From: CANMUM01 sp965263365
GTDB lineage: Bacteria; Pseudomonadota; Alphaproteobacteria; Rhodobacterales; Rhodobacteraceae
Reading direction: 5' to 3'
DNA length: 64,000 nt
Assembly: GCA_965263365.1 (NCBI GenBank)
Contig: OZ253672.1
Span: forward strand, 2,272,677-2,336,676
In this document: piece after piece, positions 50,917 through 60,033 of the stretch
How positions within the stretch are numbered: position 1 is the stretch's first letter
Layout: each line of letters begins with the position of its first letter
Notes under the pieces: model-generated
What the model was told of the DNA's origin: nothing
Databases searched by the model: none
The model's input: only the letters and a program-made list of their open reading frames with translations
Position numbers and translations under genes: made by a program

Positions 50917-53466
50917 TTATTGTTTTCGTTGAGAAATAGCGGCTTGCGCTGATGCGATTTGCGCCACCGGAATGCGGTATGCTGAGCAAGAAACATAGTC
51001 AAAATCGTGCATTTCACAATAGCGTACGGATTTCGGGTCACCGCCATGTTCACCGCAAAGTCCGATTAACAATTCTTTATTGGCCTTCCGGCCTCTTTGA
51101 ATCGCTTCTTGTATAAGCTCGCCGACACCTTCCACATCAAGTGTTAAGAATGGGTCTTCGTGAAACACACCATTATTTACGTAGGCGCGCATGAAACGGC
51201 CGGCATCGTCCCGAGAAAGCCCGTAGGTCATTTGGGTTAAATCATTCGTTCCCATCGATAAAAATTCGACGTTTTCCGCAATTTCACCCGCACGCAATGC
51301 GGCGCGCGGCGTTTCGACCATAACACCGAGGCGATAGGGCAGTGGCGCGTGATTCTCAGCGCGTGTTGCATTGGCGACGGCCTCAATTCTCGATTTCACA
51401 ACTTCAACTTCGCGAACCGCGGAAACTAAAGGAATCATAATTTCAGGGACAACTGGCTTTTGCGCACTTCGATTGACTTCAGATGCGGCTCGAAATATCG
51501 CCCGCGATTGCATTTCATAGATTTCTGGCAAAGTTAAACCGAGACGCACACCTCGCAGCCCAAGCATTGGGTTGAACTCTTCAAGTTCGCGCAACCTTCT
51601 CGCGAGAACTTTCGGGCCAACGTCAAGGCTCTTTGCGACTTCGTCGATTTCATCGCGCGATTTTGGCAGGAATTCATGCAGAGGCGGATCAAGTAGGCGG
51701 ATTGTGACCGGAAGTCCTTTCATAATTTCAAATAGTTCAATGAAATCGGCGGTTTGGCCATGCTCCAGACTATCAAGGTATTGGCGACGTTCCTCTTCGT
51801 TTTCCGCAAGAATCATTCTGCGCATGTTTTTGAGACGGTCTTTAGCGAAAAACATATGTTCGGTACGACATAAACCAATTCCGTCGGCTCCAAATCGGAT
51901 GGCACGTCTTGCGTCGTCAGGAGTATCTGCATTCGCGCGAACGCGCATACGGCGAGTTTCATTTGACCATTTTAAAATTAGATCGAGTTGGTCTTCGAAT
52001 AAGGCCTCGTTTTTTTGAGGAGAGCCGCGCATCACGTCCCCGTTATTTCCATCGATTGTGATGATATCGCCAACCGAAATTTCGTCGCCATTTTTGGTTA
52101 AGATTTTACCACTTTCATAGTTGACGCGAAGTTCACTCGCACCGACAACGCAAGGAAGCCCAATCCCACGTGCAATCACAGCCGCATGGCTTGTGACCCC
52201 TCCACGAATAGTTAGGATGGCGCGCGCAGCGTGCATGCCTCGAATATCTTCTGGGCTTGTTTCTTGACGCACCAGAATTGCATCTTGACCTTGCGCTTGC
52301 GCCGTCACAGCCTGATCTGCACTAAATACAATTTTTCCGGTTGCAGCTCCCGGGCTGGCGGCAACACCGCTTGCAATAATGTCTCTTGGACTATCGGGGT
52401 CAATTTGTGGATGTAAATAGCTCGAAATTGAATTTGGATCGATCCGCAATAGGGCCGTTTCTTTGGAGATGATTTTCGATTTCTTGAGATCAATTAGGAT
52501 TTGCAAATTTGCGCGTGCTTCCCGGCGCGCAATGAGAACTTCGGTAATCCAAATTTGGTGATTGTCGATTACGAATTTGACTTCGGGCGCATCTTGAATG
52601 ATCTTTGAGATCGCAGTCATCTGGGTCTTGAGTGAATTAAAGGCTTTTTCGTCGAATTGTTGAAGAGATGGCCCTTCCTCTGTTTTTTGAATTTTCCATT
52701 GTCGATTTGGATTAGCCCCAGATGCACTCAAAGTTGCGGGTACAAAAATACCATTGTAATCTTGTGCACCCGTCTTTCGGTCTACGCTTTGTAGGCGTCC
52801 CACCCCATTTTTACGGCCAAGTCCATGCACCATGTGTTGAAGAATAAGTGCAAGATTTGAATTTTCTGGGGCACCTTTTGCCACGCGTAAAATGCGTGCG
52901 GTCGGGGCTTGCCATTGTCTCGCCATCGAGTTTAATGCGCCGGCGAGCTGAGCTTTTGGATCCTGTGGAAAATCTTCACCGACTTCGTCTTTATAAAGTG
53001 CGCGGGTGTGTTCTAAAAGTTTGTTCGCCTTTTCGATGCTCCCATCCGCACTATAGGAGCCGAACTGTTGTTCCAGCGCTTCAAAAGGCTCACCATCAAT
53101 ACCATGAACAGCAATTCCGAAGGTTGCAATTGCTTGTCTGTAAAGTTCGTAGGCTGTGAGTTCGCGTTTTTTTCTTGCGATGCGCTCAAAATTTGCGTCA
53201 TTCATGCCAAGCGACAAGAAAGTATGCGGTCCGCCCCAGTCGGCTTTTCCAGGGCTCGCGCGTAGGGTGTAGAGCTGGTCGGGCTTGAGATAGTCCGAAA
53301 TGGCGCTGTCAATTTTGCCAAAATCATTCGCTGCGTCAACTGCGTTTTCAATGACCAGTGCGGGCGGCACTTGTGCACCTGCTGAAACGGCTTGAGACAA
53401 TCGATGGGCGCGGATGCCAAATCGCTTTGGGTTTAAAATTCCGTCATGCAATGAGGCCGTTTCCAA
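50917..53466 (-). CDS. ppdK: Pyruvate, phosphate dikinase homologue with diverged ATP-grasp domain
   Basis: Canonical PPDK interconverts pyruvate, ATP and Pi with PEP, AMP and PPi. The central phosphohistidine domain (about 365-500) has GGVTSHAAVIARGIGLPCVVG with His427. The C-terminal PEP domain (about 510-849) has DGIGLCRTEHMFF, RLLDPPLHEFLP, NPMLGLRGVRLG, MVETPRAAL, FLSMGTNDLTQMTYG and the catalytic Cys804 in LLIGLCGEHGGDP. The N-terminal domain is poorly conserved: the GTGVAFTRDPSTGE-type loop reads GVGRLQSVDRKTGAQ, and the late D-x-E...Q site reads EVKFVID...ITEV. The total is 849 residues against about 875. It starts at TTG after GGAGGG, immediately behind glyS. Confidence 0.85.
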   Translation of the reverse strand: METASLHDGILNPKRFGIRAHRLSQAVSAGAQVPPALVIENAVDAANDFGKIDSAISDYLKPDQLYTLRASPGKADWGGPHTFLSLGMNDANFERIARKKRELTAYELYRQAIATFGIAVHGIDGEPFEALEQQFGSYSADGSIEKANKLLEHTRALYKDEVGEDFPQDPKAQLAGALNSMARQWQAPTARILRVAKGAPENSNLALILQHMVHGLGRKNGVGRLQSVDRKTGAQDYNGIFVPATLSASGANPNRQWKIQKTEEGPSLQQFDEKAFNSLKTQMTAISKIIQDAPEVKFVIDNHQIWITEVLIARREARANLQILIDLKKSKIISKETALLRIDPNSISSYLHPQIDPDSPRDIIASGVAASPGAATGKIVFSADQAVTAQAQGQDAILVRQETSPEDIRGMHAARAILTIRGGVTSHAAVIARGIGLPCVVGASELRVNYESGKILTKNGDEISVGDIITIDGNNGDVMRGSPQKNEALFEDQLDLILKWSNETRRMRVRANADTPDDARRAIRFGADGIGLCRTEHMFFAKDRLKNMRRMILAENEEERRQYLDSLEHGQTADFIELFEIMKGLPVTIRLLDPPLHEFLPKSRDEIDEVAKSLDVGPKVLARRLRELEEFNPMLGLRGVRLGLTLPEIYEMQSRAIFRAASEVNRSAQKPVVPEIMIPLVSAVREVEVVKSRIEAVANATRAENHAPLPYRLGVMVETPRAALRAGEIAENVEFLSMGTNDLTQMTYGLSRDDAGRFMRAYVNNGVFHEDPFLTLDVEGVGELIQEAIQRGRKANKELLIGLCGEHGGDPKSVRYCEMHDFDYVSCSAYRIPVAQIASAQAAISQRKQ

Positions 53467-55524
53467 TTAACCCTCCAACTTTTCAAAGTCACAAATTAAG
53501 TGAGAAAGAATACGGATTTGGTTCAAGAGACAAAGTCGATTGCGTCTAATAATTTGGTTGTCATCATTGACCGTCACATTTTCAAAGAATACATCGACTT
53601 CTGAGCGAAGTTCTCCGATTGAGTTCATGGCGGTTTCAAATTCGTTTTGGTCAAGAGCGCTTTCTATTTCTTGGCTCGCTGATATGAGGGCGTGATGAAG
53701 CTTTATTTCTTCCTCGGATTTCATAAGTTTTGAATCTGGCTCAAGTTCGTAAGAAACGCCGTCCTTTTTCTCTTCTGATGAGAGAATATTCAAAGCGCGC
53801 TTAATCCCCGTTTGCATATTCGTGCCATCATCTGTCTTTAAGAAATTGTCCAATGATTTGATCTGTCTCACAAGACGTGCTAAGTGATCGGAGCCATCGC
53901 GATTTTTAAGGGCATCGATGACGTCATGGCGAATGTCTTGATCGCGCAAATAGACGTTGAGGCGGTCATAGATGAACGAGAGAAGATCGCTTGAATTGGC
54001 TTCAGGGTTGCCTTTTTCAAGTAAGCTCAATAATCGCGCGTCCACATTATTTTCGAGCAATATTCGAATAACCCCAAGGGCAGCACGGCGCAGCGCAAAG
54101 GGGTCTTTTGAACCCGTTGGTTTTTCGTCTATCGCCCAAAAGCCAGTAAGCATGTCTATTTTATCTGCCAACGCAACGGCAATCGCGACCGGTTCAGTAG
54201 GCACATCATCTGAGGGGCCAAGTGGCGCGTAATGGGTCGTGCATGCTTCAGCTACATTTGCTTTCTCAAGCGCGATATTCGCATAATATGTGCCCATTAT
54301 ACCTTGAAGTTCAGGGAACTCATACACCATTTCAGAAGCCAAATCTGTTTTGGCAATTTTGGCGGCACGCGCCGCATGATTTGCATCGGCGTTGACTAAA
54401 GGCGCGATTTCTCGGGCGATTTCTTCGAGACGTTTAATGCGCGCCCTTTGTGTGCCAATTTTATTGTGAAATGTAACGCTTTCAAGCTTTTCGAGCCAAG
54501 TTTCAAAGCCATTTAAGGATATTTCACGTTTATCATTTTCCCAGAAAAACACAGCATCAGCAAGACGGGCGCGGAGCACTTTGGCATTACCGTGTTTAAT
54601 CATTTCACCATTATCCGTGGTTGTTCGATTGGCAACAATCACATAGCCCACGATGCTTCCGGTCTTGTTCTTTAGTGACAAGAATTTTTGGTGTTCCGCC
54701 ATAGAAGTTTGTAAAACTTCGGGGGGCAAATCTAGAAATTGTTTTTCTATTTCGCCCAAATAAACAACAGGATATTCGACAAGTCCAGCCGCTTCGTGCA
54801 ATAATTTGGTATCTTCGACAAGCTCAAGTCCCAGCGCGAACGCGGCGTTTTCGGCATCGGTTTTAATTTTCTGTATGCGGGCTTCGGGGTCGAGTACAAC
54901 TTTCGCTGCCGCCAGTTTATCTAAATAATCTTGCGTGCTGTTAACAACGATTTCGTCTGGGGCAAGAAAACGGTGCCCGCGAGTCATATTTCCAGCCTTT
55001 ATCCCTTCGATATCAACGGGGACAATTTCATAATTATCTTCGTCACTTAAAAGCGCAATGATCGAATGAATTGGCCGCACCCAACGAAGAGCATGTGTGC
55101 CCCAGCGCATTGATTTTGGCCAGGGAAAGTTTTGAATAGTTTGAGTTAAAATTTCGGCGATTACATCTTTCGCACTGCGTCCAGGCGTTGTGATTTTTGC
55201 AAAATACGTGGCTTGTCCTTTGACGTCGCGAATTTGCAAATCCTGCTTTGATAGACCTGTCGCTCGAATGAAGCCTTCGATCGCTTTGTCTGGCGCATCC
55301 ACGCGTGGACCCTTGCGTTCCTCGGTCTTTGCTAAAGATTTTTCGGGAAGATCAGAAATCATCAAGGTGAGGCGTCTGGGCGTTACAAAGCCTTTTTTGT
55401 CGCCATAAGACAGTCCAGCCTCTGCTATGCCGTCTGAAACGAGTTTTTCAAAGTCAGAGATTGCGCGCTTTTGCATGCGCGCTGGAATTTCTTCTGATAA
55501 AATTTCGATCAGCAAGTCAGCCAT
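53467..55524 (-). CDS. glyS: Glycine-tRNA ligase beta subunit
   Basis: The 685-residue subunit of the heterotetrameric bacterial glycyl-tRNA synthetase; E. coli has 689. ADLLIEILSEEIPARMQ opens the protein, followed by GPRVDAPDKAIEGF, RWVRPIHSIIALL, TRGHRFLAPD, YPVVYLGEIEKQFLDLPPEVL and FELQGIMG-type HD-like region (EFPELQGIMGTYYA). The C-terminal anticodon-binding helical domain covers about 560-680, with FFENVTVNDDN near the end. The ATG at 55524 overlaps the stop of the upstream gene (TAATG); the longer frame is not conserved. ppdK follows directly. Confidence 0.96.
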   Translation of the reverse strand: MADLLIEILSEEIPARMQKRAISDFEKLVSDGIAEAGLSYGDKKGFVTPRRLTLMISDLPEKSLAKTEERKGPRVDAPDKAIEGFIRATGLSKQDLQIRDVKGQATYFAKITTPGRSAKDVIAEILTQTIQNFPWPKSMRWGTHALRWVRPIHSIIALLSDEDNYEIVPVDIEGIKAGNMTRGHRFLAPDEIVVNSTQDYLDKLAAAKVVLDPEARIQKIKTDAENAAFALGLELVEDTKLLHEAAGLVEYPVVYLGEIEKQFLDLPPEVLQTSMAEHQKFLSLKNKTGSIVGYVIVANRTTTDNGEMIKHGNAKVLRARLADAVFFWENDKREISLNGFETWLEKLESVTFHNKIGTQRARIKRLEEIAREIAPLVNADANHAARAAKIAKTDLASEMVYEFPELQGIMGTYYANIALEKANVAEACTTHYAPLGPSDDVPTEPVAIAVALADKIDMLTGFWAIDEKPTGSKDPFALRRAALGVIRILLENNVDARLLSLLEKGNPEANSSDLLSFIYDRLNVYLRDQDIRHDVIDALKNRDGSDHLARLVRQIKSLDNFLKTDDGTNMQTGIKRALNILSSEEKKDGVSYELEPDSKLMKSEEEIKLHHALISASQEIESALDQNEFETAMNSIGELRSEVDVFFENVTVNDDNQIIRRNRLCLLNQIRILSHLICDFEKLEG

Positions 55525-56018
55525 TAATGATCCTCGTCTGCTATAAATGGTGGACAATTTGCGGGGACATTTTGACCATTGAATTCAGCTTCTCCGCATT
55601 CGTTAAACTGACGCCAATACCATGACTTCTGACCATCAGTAGAAATTAAGGCATCAAAGCCCCAAGGTTTATTTTTATTCGCAACAAAAGTTTGAATTGT
55701 GCCCGCTTCAATGCCTTTAGTAATCTGAGCGGCATCAAAACACTCGAACCACGCGGGGGCGACAAGGGGGGTCGGGTTCTCGGCTGGTTTAAGGCCGTGA
55801 CCATCTATTTTGTCTGCACAAATGCGAATTTTCAAAGGTGAGGTGAGCGCATCAATCTTCTCGACGTTTGTGAGTTTGATCTGCCCGCTATCAGTTTGGA
55901 TAATATGTTCATCAAAGTTAGATTTTTGATAATATGCGTAAGAATTTGCATAATAGAGCCCACCTGCAAATATCAGTAAGAAAATCAAAAAACCTATCGT
56001 AAGTGTACGGCCTTTCAT
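55524..56018 (-). CDS. Membrane-anchored protein between glyQ and glyS (DUF6446-like)
   Basis: The 164-residue protein has an N-terminal membrane helix (about 6-25) and a periplasmic domain with SPLKIRICADKID, APAWFECFDAAQITKGIEAG, NKPWGFDALI and FNECGEAEFNGQNVPANCPP. Four Cys residues could pair in two disulfides. In Rhodobacterales a protein with this pattern, annotated DUF6446 as far as I recall, sits at this same place between glyQ and glyS. The function is unknown. It overlaps glyQ by 4 nt and glyS by 1 nt, so all three are coupled. Confidence 0.75.
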   Translation of the reverse strand: MKGRTLTIGFLIFLLIFAGGLYYANSYAYYQKSNFDEHIIQTDSGQIKLTNVEKIDALTSPLKIRICADKIDGHGLKPAENPTPLVAPAWFECFDAAQITKGIEAGTIQTFVANKNKPWGFDALISTDGQKSWYWRQFNECGEAEFNGQNVPANCPPFIADEDH

Positions 56019-56941
56019 TGATGCTCCTCATAACCGCCGGCTTCGGTTTGCACAAATGCGTCGGCGCATTGTTTGGCGAGGGCCCGCACACGTCCGATAT
56101 AGGCTTGGCGTTCTGTGACAGAAATAACACCTCGTGCATCAAGTAGATTAAAGAGATGTGAGGCTTTAATGCATTGGTCATAGGCCGGATGAGCCATTAT
56201 GATACGCTTATTGGTTTTAGGATCTATTTGATCAACAGCGAGAAGCGCCCGGCATTCATTTTCGGCGTCTTCAAAATGTTTCAGAAGCGTTTCCGTGTTC
56301 GCCGCATCAAAATTATGACGTGAATATTCCTCTTCGGTTTGCTTGAAGACGTCACCATACGAGAGTGCTATTGGCGCGTCAGGGTCATTAAAGGGCATAT
56401 CCATGACGTGATCAATGCCGAGAATATACATGGCCAAGCGCTCAAGACCATAGGTCAGTTCCCCCGAGACTGGGTGACAATCATGTCCGCCAACTTGTTG
56501 AAAATAAGTAAATTGAGAAACTTCCATTCCATCGCACCATACTTCCCAACCAAGGCCCCAAGCGCCCAGTGTTGGGCTTTCCCAGTCGTCTTCTACAAAG
56601 CGAATGTCGTGTAATTCCATATCAATGCCAATCGCTCTTAGAGAGCCAAGATAAAGATCTTGAAGATCGGGAGGTGAAGGCTTTATTAAGACTTGATATT
56701 GATAATAGTGCTGCAACCGGTTTGGATTTTCGCCATATCGTCCATCTGTCGGTCGGCGAGAAGGCTGCACATATGCAGATGCCCAAGGACGCGATCCCAA
56801 AGACCTAAGGGTAGTCGCGGGATGAAAAGTGCCAGCTCCGACTTCCATATCATAAGGCTGCATGATGGCGCAGCCTTTTTCGGCCCAATAGTTTTGTAGA
56901 CGCAATATAATTTCTTGAAAAGAACGTGGTCGAGAGGTCAT
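56015..56941 (-). CDS. glyQ: Glycine-tRNA ligase alpha subunit
   Basis: Catalytic class II subunit of 308 residues (E. coli 303). SFQEIILRLQNYWAEKGCAIMQ and PYDMEVGAGTFHPATTLR give motif 1/2 features, with AYVQPSRRPTDGRYGENPNRLQHYYQYQV-type sequence next (RRPTDGRYGENPNR), then DDWESPTLGAWGLGWEVW, QFTYFQQVGG, GELTYGLERLAMY and the C-terminal LLDARGVISVTERQAYIGRV. ATG 56941 is used; an upstream ATG at 56959 is possible. First gene of glyQ-DUF6446-glyS-ppdK. Confidence 0.96.
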   Translation of the reverse strand: MTSRPRSFQEIILRLQNYWAEKGCAIMQPYDMEVGAGTFHPATTLRSLGSRPWASAYVQPSRRPTDGRYGENPNRLQHYYQYQVLIKPSPPDLQDLYLGSLRAIGIDMELHDIRFVEDDWESPTLGAWGLGWEVWCDGMEVSQFTYFQQVGGHDCHPVSGELTYGLERLAMYILGIDHVMDMPFNDPDAPIALSYGDVFKQTEEEYSRHNFDAANTETLLKHFEDAENECRALLAVDQIDPKTNKRIIMAHPAYDQCIKASHLFNLLDARGVISVTERQAYIGRVRALAKQCADAFVQTEAGGYEEHQ

Positions 56942-57009
56942 GATTTTGCCCAGAGTCATTTTTCAACAGCATTAGCTATTAAATGTGGTTAGGTCAACGA
57001 AGCTTGTGG

Positions 57010-58479
57010 TTAAACGCGCCAAAAACGTGGCAGTACGAGTACAAAAAATGACATAAATTCAAGTCGTCCAAGTAGCATGCAAATCGTGAAAGTCCAAAGG
57101 GCGCCTTCTTGAATTTGGCTATAGTTGCCAACGGGGCCAATTTGATTGCCGAGGCCCGGCCCGATATTGCCAACAGAACTAACTGCGGATGAAAACGCTG
57201 TGATGAAATCGAGACCAAAAAGGTCAAAAATAATTGTCGCGATTGCAAGCGTAGCGATATAAATGATGAAATAGGCTGCCACCGATTCGGTGATTTGATC
57301 GCTAACCTTTTCGCCTCCATATTTTGGATTTATGATTGAACTTGGAAATTGGATGCGTTGAATGCGCACCCGCACAAGTTCGATCAAGATTTGAAAACGA
57401 AAAATTTTGATGGAGCCTGCTGTTGAGCCTGTGCAGCCTCCAATAAACATTGCCATTAACAATAATACTGTTGGAAAAGCACCCCATAACTGGAAGTCGC
57501 CATTCGTAAAACCTGTGCCCGTGAGCAATGAGGCTGTATTAAAGGTGCTATCAATTGTGATGCGAGAAAGGCTAATATCTTCTTGAAAAAGACGATATCC
57601 AATGATCATAAAGGCAATGACGGCGTAAATTTTTAGATATGTCCAGATCTGCAAATCTTCTTTATAAGCATAAATTTGGCCTCTTAATGCGAGCAGATGG
57701 ACGATTAAGGGCATGCCAGCGATTAGCATAAAGATTGTGCCTACGATGTGTGCACCGTCTGAGTAAATTGCGAAGCTTGCGTCTGAAACCGCAAGGCCAC
57801 CTGTTGCCATCGTAGACATCGCCATATTAAGCGCGTCGAAAGTGGGCATATCCATCAATAAATACCCAATCATACAAAAAAGTGTCAGTGTGCTATATGT
57901 CGAGAACACGGCGCGCCCCAATGCTTGGGCGGAAGGCATAATTTTGTCTTCGGTTTCGCTCCCAGCGCGTAAGAAAAACTGCATACCACCGATCCGCATT
58001 GCTGGAAAAAGGACCATTGCGCCAATGACGACGCCCATTCCACCTAACCAGTGTAGCAGAGAACGCCAAAGTAAAATGCTATTGGGTTGGTTATCAATAT
58101 TCGTCATAACCGTCGCACCTGTCGTTGTGAGAGCTGATACACTTTCGAATATTGCGTGGCTAAAATTTAAATAAGGTGCGCCGATCAAAAATGGAATTGC
58201 TGAAAATAGGCAAGCTGTTATCCATGATGAAATCATTGCAATTAAAACTTGGCGCATACTCATTGCGTTAAGTTGTGAATCAAATTGAAGGTAATAAGCG
58301 AAGATTCCGATACCGGATGTAATCAGCGATGTGATTGCGAATGCCTGCCAGTTTTGCCACCCCAATACAAAATCCAAGACACCAATCGTTGCAGAACTAA
58401 AACCAATTATTGTTAAAAATAGGGCATTAATTGCAATAATCGGCGTAAATGAACTTTGTGCCGGACGCGCGATTTGCAT
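57010..58479 (-). CDS. trkH: Trk-type potassium uptake transmembrane protein
   Basis: K+ channel-like subunit with about ten membrane segments, 489 residues (E. coli TrkH 483). Four pore loops are seen: SVSALTTTGATVMTN, NMAMSTMATGGLAVSD, NTASLLTGTGFTNGDF and SAVSSVGNIGPGLGN, each with the selectivity-filter Gly. FIGGCTGSTAGSIKIFR before the last pores is characteristic. The ATG at 58479 lies 1 nt after the folE stop (TAAAATG). The regulatory TrkA subunit is not in the window. Confidence 0.93.
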   Translation of the reverse strand: MQIARPAQSSFTPIIAINALFLTIIGFSSATIGVLDFVLGWQNWQAFAITSLITSGIGIFAYYLQFDSQLNAMSMRQVLIAMISSWITACLFSAIPFLIGAPYLNFSHAIFESVSALTTTGATVMTNIDNQPNSILLWRSLLHWLGGMGVVIGAMVLFPAMRIGGMQFFLRAGSETEDKIMPSAQALGRAVFSTYSTLTLFCMIGYLLMDMPTFDALNMAMSTMATGGLAVSDASFAIYSDGAHIVGTIFMLIAGMPLIVHLLALRGQIYAYKEDLQIWTYLKIYAVIAFMIIGYRLFQEDISLSRITIDSTFNTASLLTGTGFTNGDFQLWGAFPTVLLLMAMFIGGCTGSTAGSIKIFRFQILIELVRVRIQRIQFPSSIINPKYGGEKVSDQITESVAAYFIIYIATLAIATIIFDLFGLDFITAFSSAVSSVGNIGPGLGNQIGPVGNYSQIQEGALWTFTICMLLGRLEFMSFFVLVLPRFWRV

Positions 58480-58480
58480 T

Positions 58481-59062
58481 TTATCTATCCAGCATAATGC
58501 GCAAAATTTCGGAACGTTTATCAGGCAGTAGAAACTCACCGCTAAGTCTCTTTGTTGTTGTGATCACGCCTTGACTTGAAACGCCGCGTGTGCGCATGCA
58601 AAAATGCTCGGCTTCAATAATGACGGCAACACCTCTTGGCGATAGTCCTTTTTCAATCGCGTCAACAATCTCAGCGGTGAGGCGCTCTTGGACTTGCAAT
58701 CGTTTTGAAAGTGCGTTGCAGACGCGTACAATTTTAGAAAGTCCGACAATTTTACGATCAGGAAGATACGCGACATGCGCTTTGCCAATGATGGGGGCCA
58801 TATGGTGTTCGCAAGTTGATACGAGGTCGATATTGCGCAATAAAACAACATCGTCATATCCTTCGACTTCTTCAAAAGTTTTTGATAAATATTTTGCGGG
58901 ATCAATGTCATAACCCCCAAACCACTCTTTATATGCGCGGGTCACGCGAGACGGTGTCTCAATTAAACCCTCTCGGTCAGGATCGTCGCCAGCGAAGTTT
59001 AGTAGCGTACGCACTGCATTTTCTGCATCTTGGACGGTTGCACGTTTTTTTTGATCTGACAT
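58481..59062 (-). CDS. folE: GTP cyclohydrolase I
   Basis: First enzyme of folate/pterin synthesis (GTP to dihydroneopterin triphosphate). Zn ligands Cys84 and His87 in STCEHHMAPI and Cys155 in AEHFCMRTRGV; substrate loop LSKIVRVCNALSKRLQVQERL. The 193-residue protein starts at ATG 59062 with GGAGG 5-6 nt upstream; the open frame above it is unsupported. Its product enters the folB/folP steps encoded 8 kb away. trkH is directly downstream and probably co-transcribed. Confidence 0.95.
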   Translation of the reverse strand: MSDQKKRATVQDAENAVRTLLNFAGDDPDREGLIETPSRVTRAYKEWFGGYDIDPAKYLSKTFEEVEGYDDVVLLRNIDLVSTCEHHMAPIIGKAHVAYLPDRKIVGLSKIVRVCNALSKRLQVQERLTAEIVDAIEKGLSPRGVAVIIEAEHFCMRTRGVSSQGVITTTKRLSGEFLLPDKRSEILRIMLDR

Positions 59063-59229
59063 CAAATCCTCCACATCGCAATAAAGTATAAACGCATAGG
59101 TGTAGCGTAGACTTATTATCAATCAGCGACGTTTATCGAATAAATTTAGACTTGTCAGCCCACCAAAATCAAATTTTTAAATAAAAGGTGGAAATCAATC
59201 TTCGCTCATCAAAAGGAGGTTTGAAAAAA

Positions 59230-60033
59230 TTACTTACCACTAAGATGTGCATGAACTTCATTGAGATCGATTTCACCAATGGGTTTGCGATTAGAAGGGT
59301 CTCTATCATATTTAAATAGATTAAAATCGCGCTGGTAAATCTCATAAACGATATGCTGAGATAGATCATCAAAATAGTCTTCATGCTTAAATTCTTGCTT
59401 AGGGCCATGACCAGAGCTTTCATTGAATCGAGGCATCGGATCTAACTCTGGTTTGTGTGCTTTTTCATAAGAATTTGCGACTTCCACCATGTCATTCGCA
59501 AAGGTTTCAGTGCGAATGATACGATTAATTTTGCCCCCGTTTTCAATGAGTGTCCCTATGTGCCCTGCCATGTCTGACCAATGAATGTCAGGCCCCATAG
59601 GTTTGCGAAATTTAATTGTGTCTCTTACAAAAAGAAGAAACCGTCTGAATGATTTAATTTGATCAAATCCTTCACTTACATCAACTCCATAAGTGCGACC
59701 AAGGCGAGGCACTAAATCGCCCCGATAATATTGCCCATTTCGCTGAACACCTGCAATTTTATCCATGAATGAACTGAGTACACGCGAATATGGGTTGCGC
59801 ACGGAGGTAAAAACAAAGGCTTCTCCTCCCTTCACAGCGTTACGAATGGCATCTTGGCTATCATCAAAGGCCCATTTGTGAATGCCGGCTTTTGCATCGT
59901 GGACATCGCCGTCAAAAAATTCGCCATGATCGCCATAGTACATGATCTGTCCGATGGTTGAACAAGCACATTTGGGAACGACGCGATAAACGACCTTACT
60001 TTCTAAATCCATCCAGCAGCCAGGAAATTTCAT
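59230..60033 (-). CDS. Sulfotransferase family 2 protein (carbohydrate sulfotransferase type)
   Basis: The 267-residue enzyme transfers sulfate from PAPS to a carbohydrate, by family. The 5'-phosphosulfate loop is VVPKCACSTIGQ (18-29) and the 3'-phosphate site is SVRNPYSRVLSSFMDKI (77-93). The TIGQ form of the P-loop and the Cys-Ala-Cys are typical of Sulfotransfer_2 proteins with Golgi-type relatives. There is no signal peptide, so it works in the cytoplasm on a precursor. AGGA is 8 nt before the ATG. It is divergent from the GT14 gene, and the pair may build a sulfated surface glycan. Confidence 0.82.
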   Translation of the reverse strand: MKFPGCWMDLESKVVYRVVPKCACSTIGQIMYYGDHGEFFDGDVHDAKAGIHKWAFDDSQDAIRNAVKGGEAFVFTSVRNPYSRVLSSFMDKIAGVQRNGQYYRGDLVPRLGRTYGVDVSEGFDQIKSFRRFLLFVRDTIKFRKPMGPDIHWSDMAGHIGTLIENGGKINRIIRTETFANDMVEVANSYEKAHKPELDPMPRFNESSGHGPKQEFKHEDYFDDLSQHIVYEIYQRDFNLFKYDRDPSNRKPIGEIDLNEVHAHLSGK

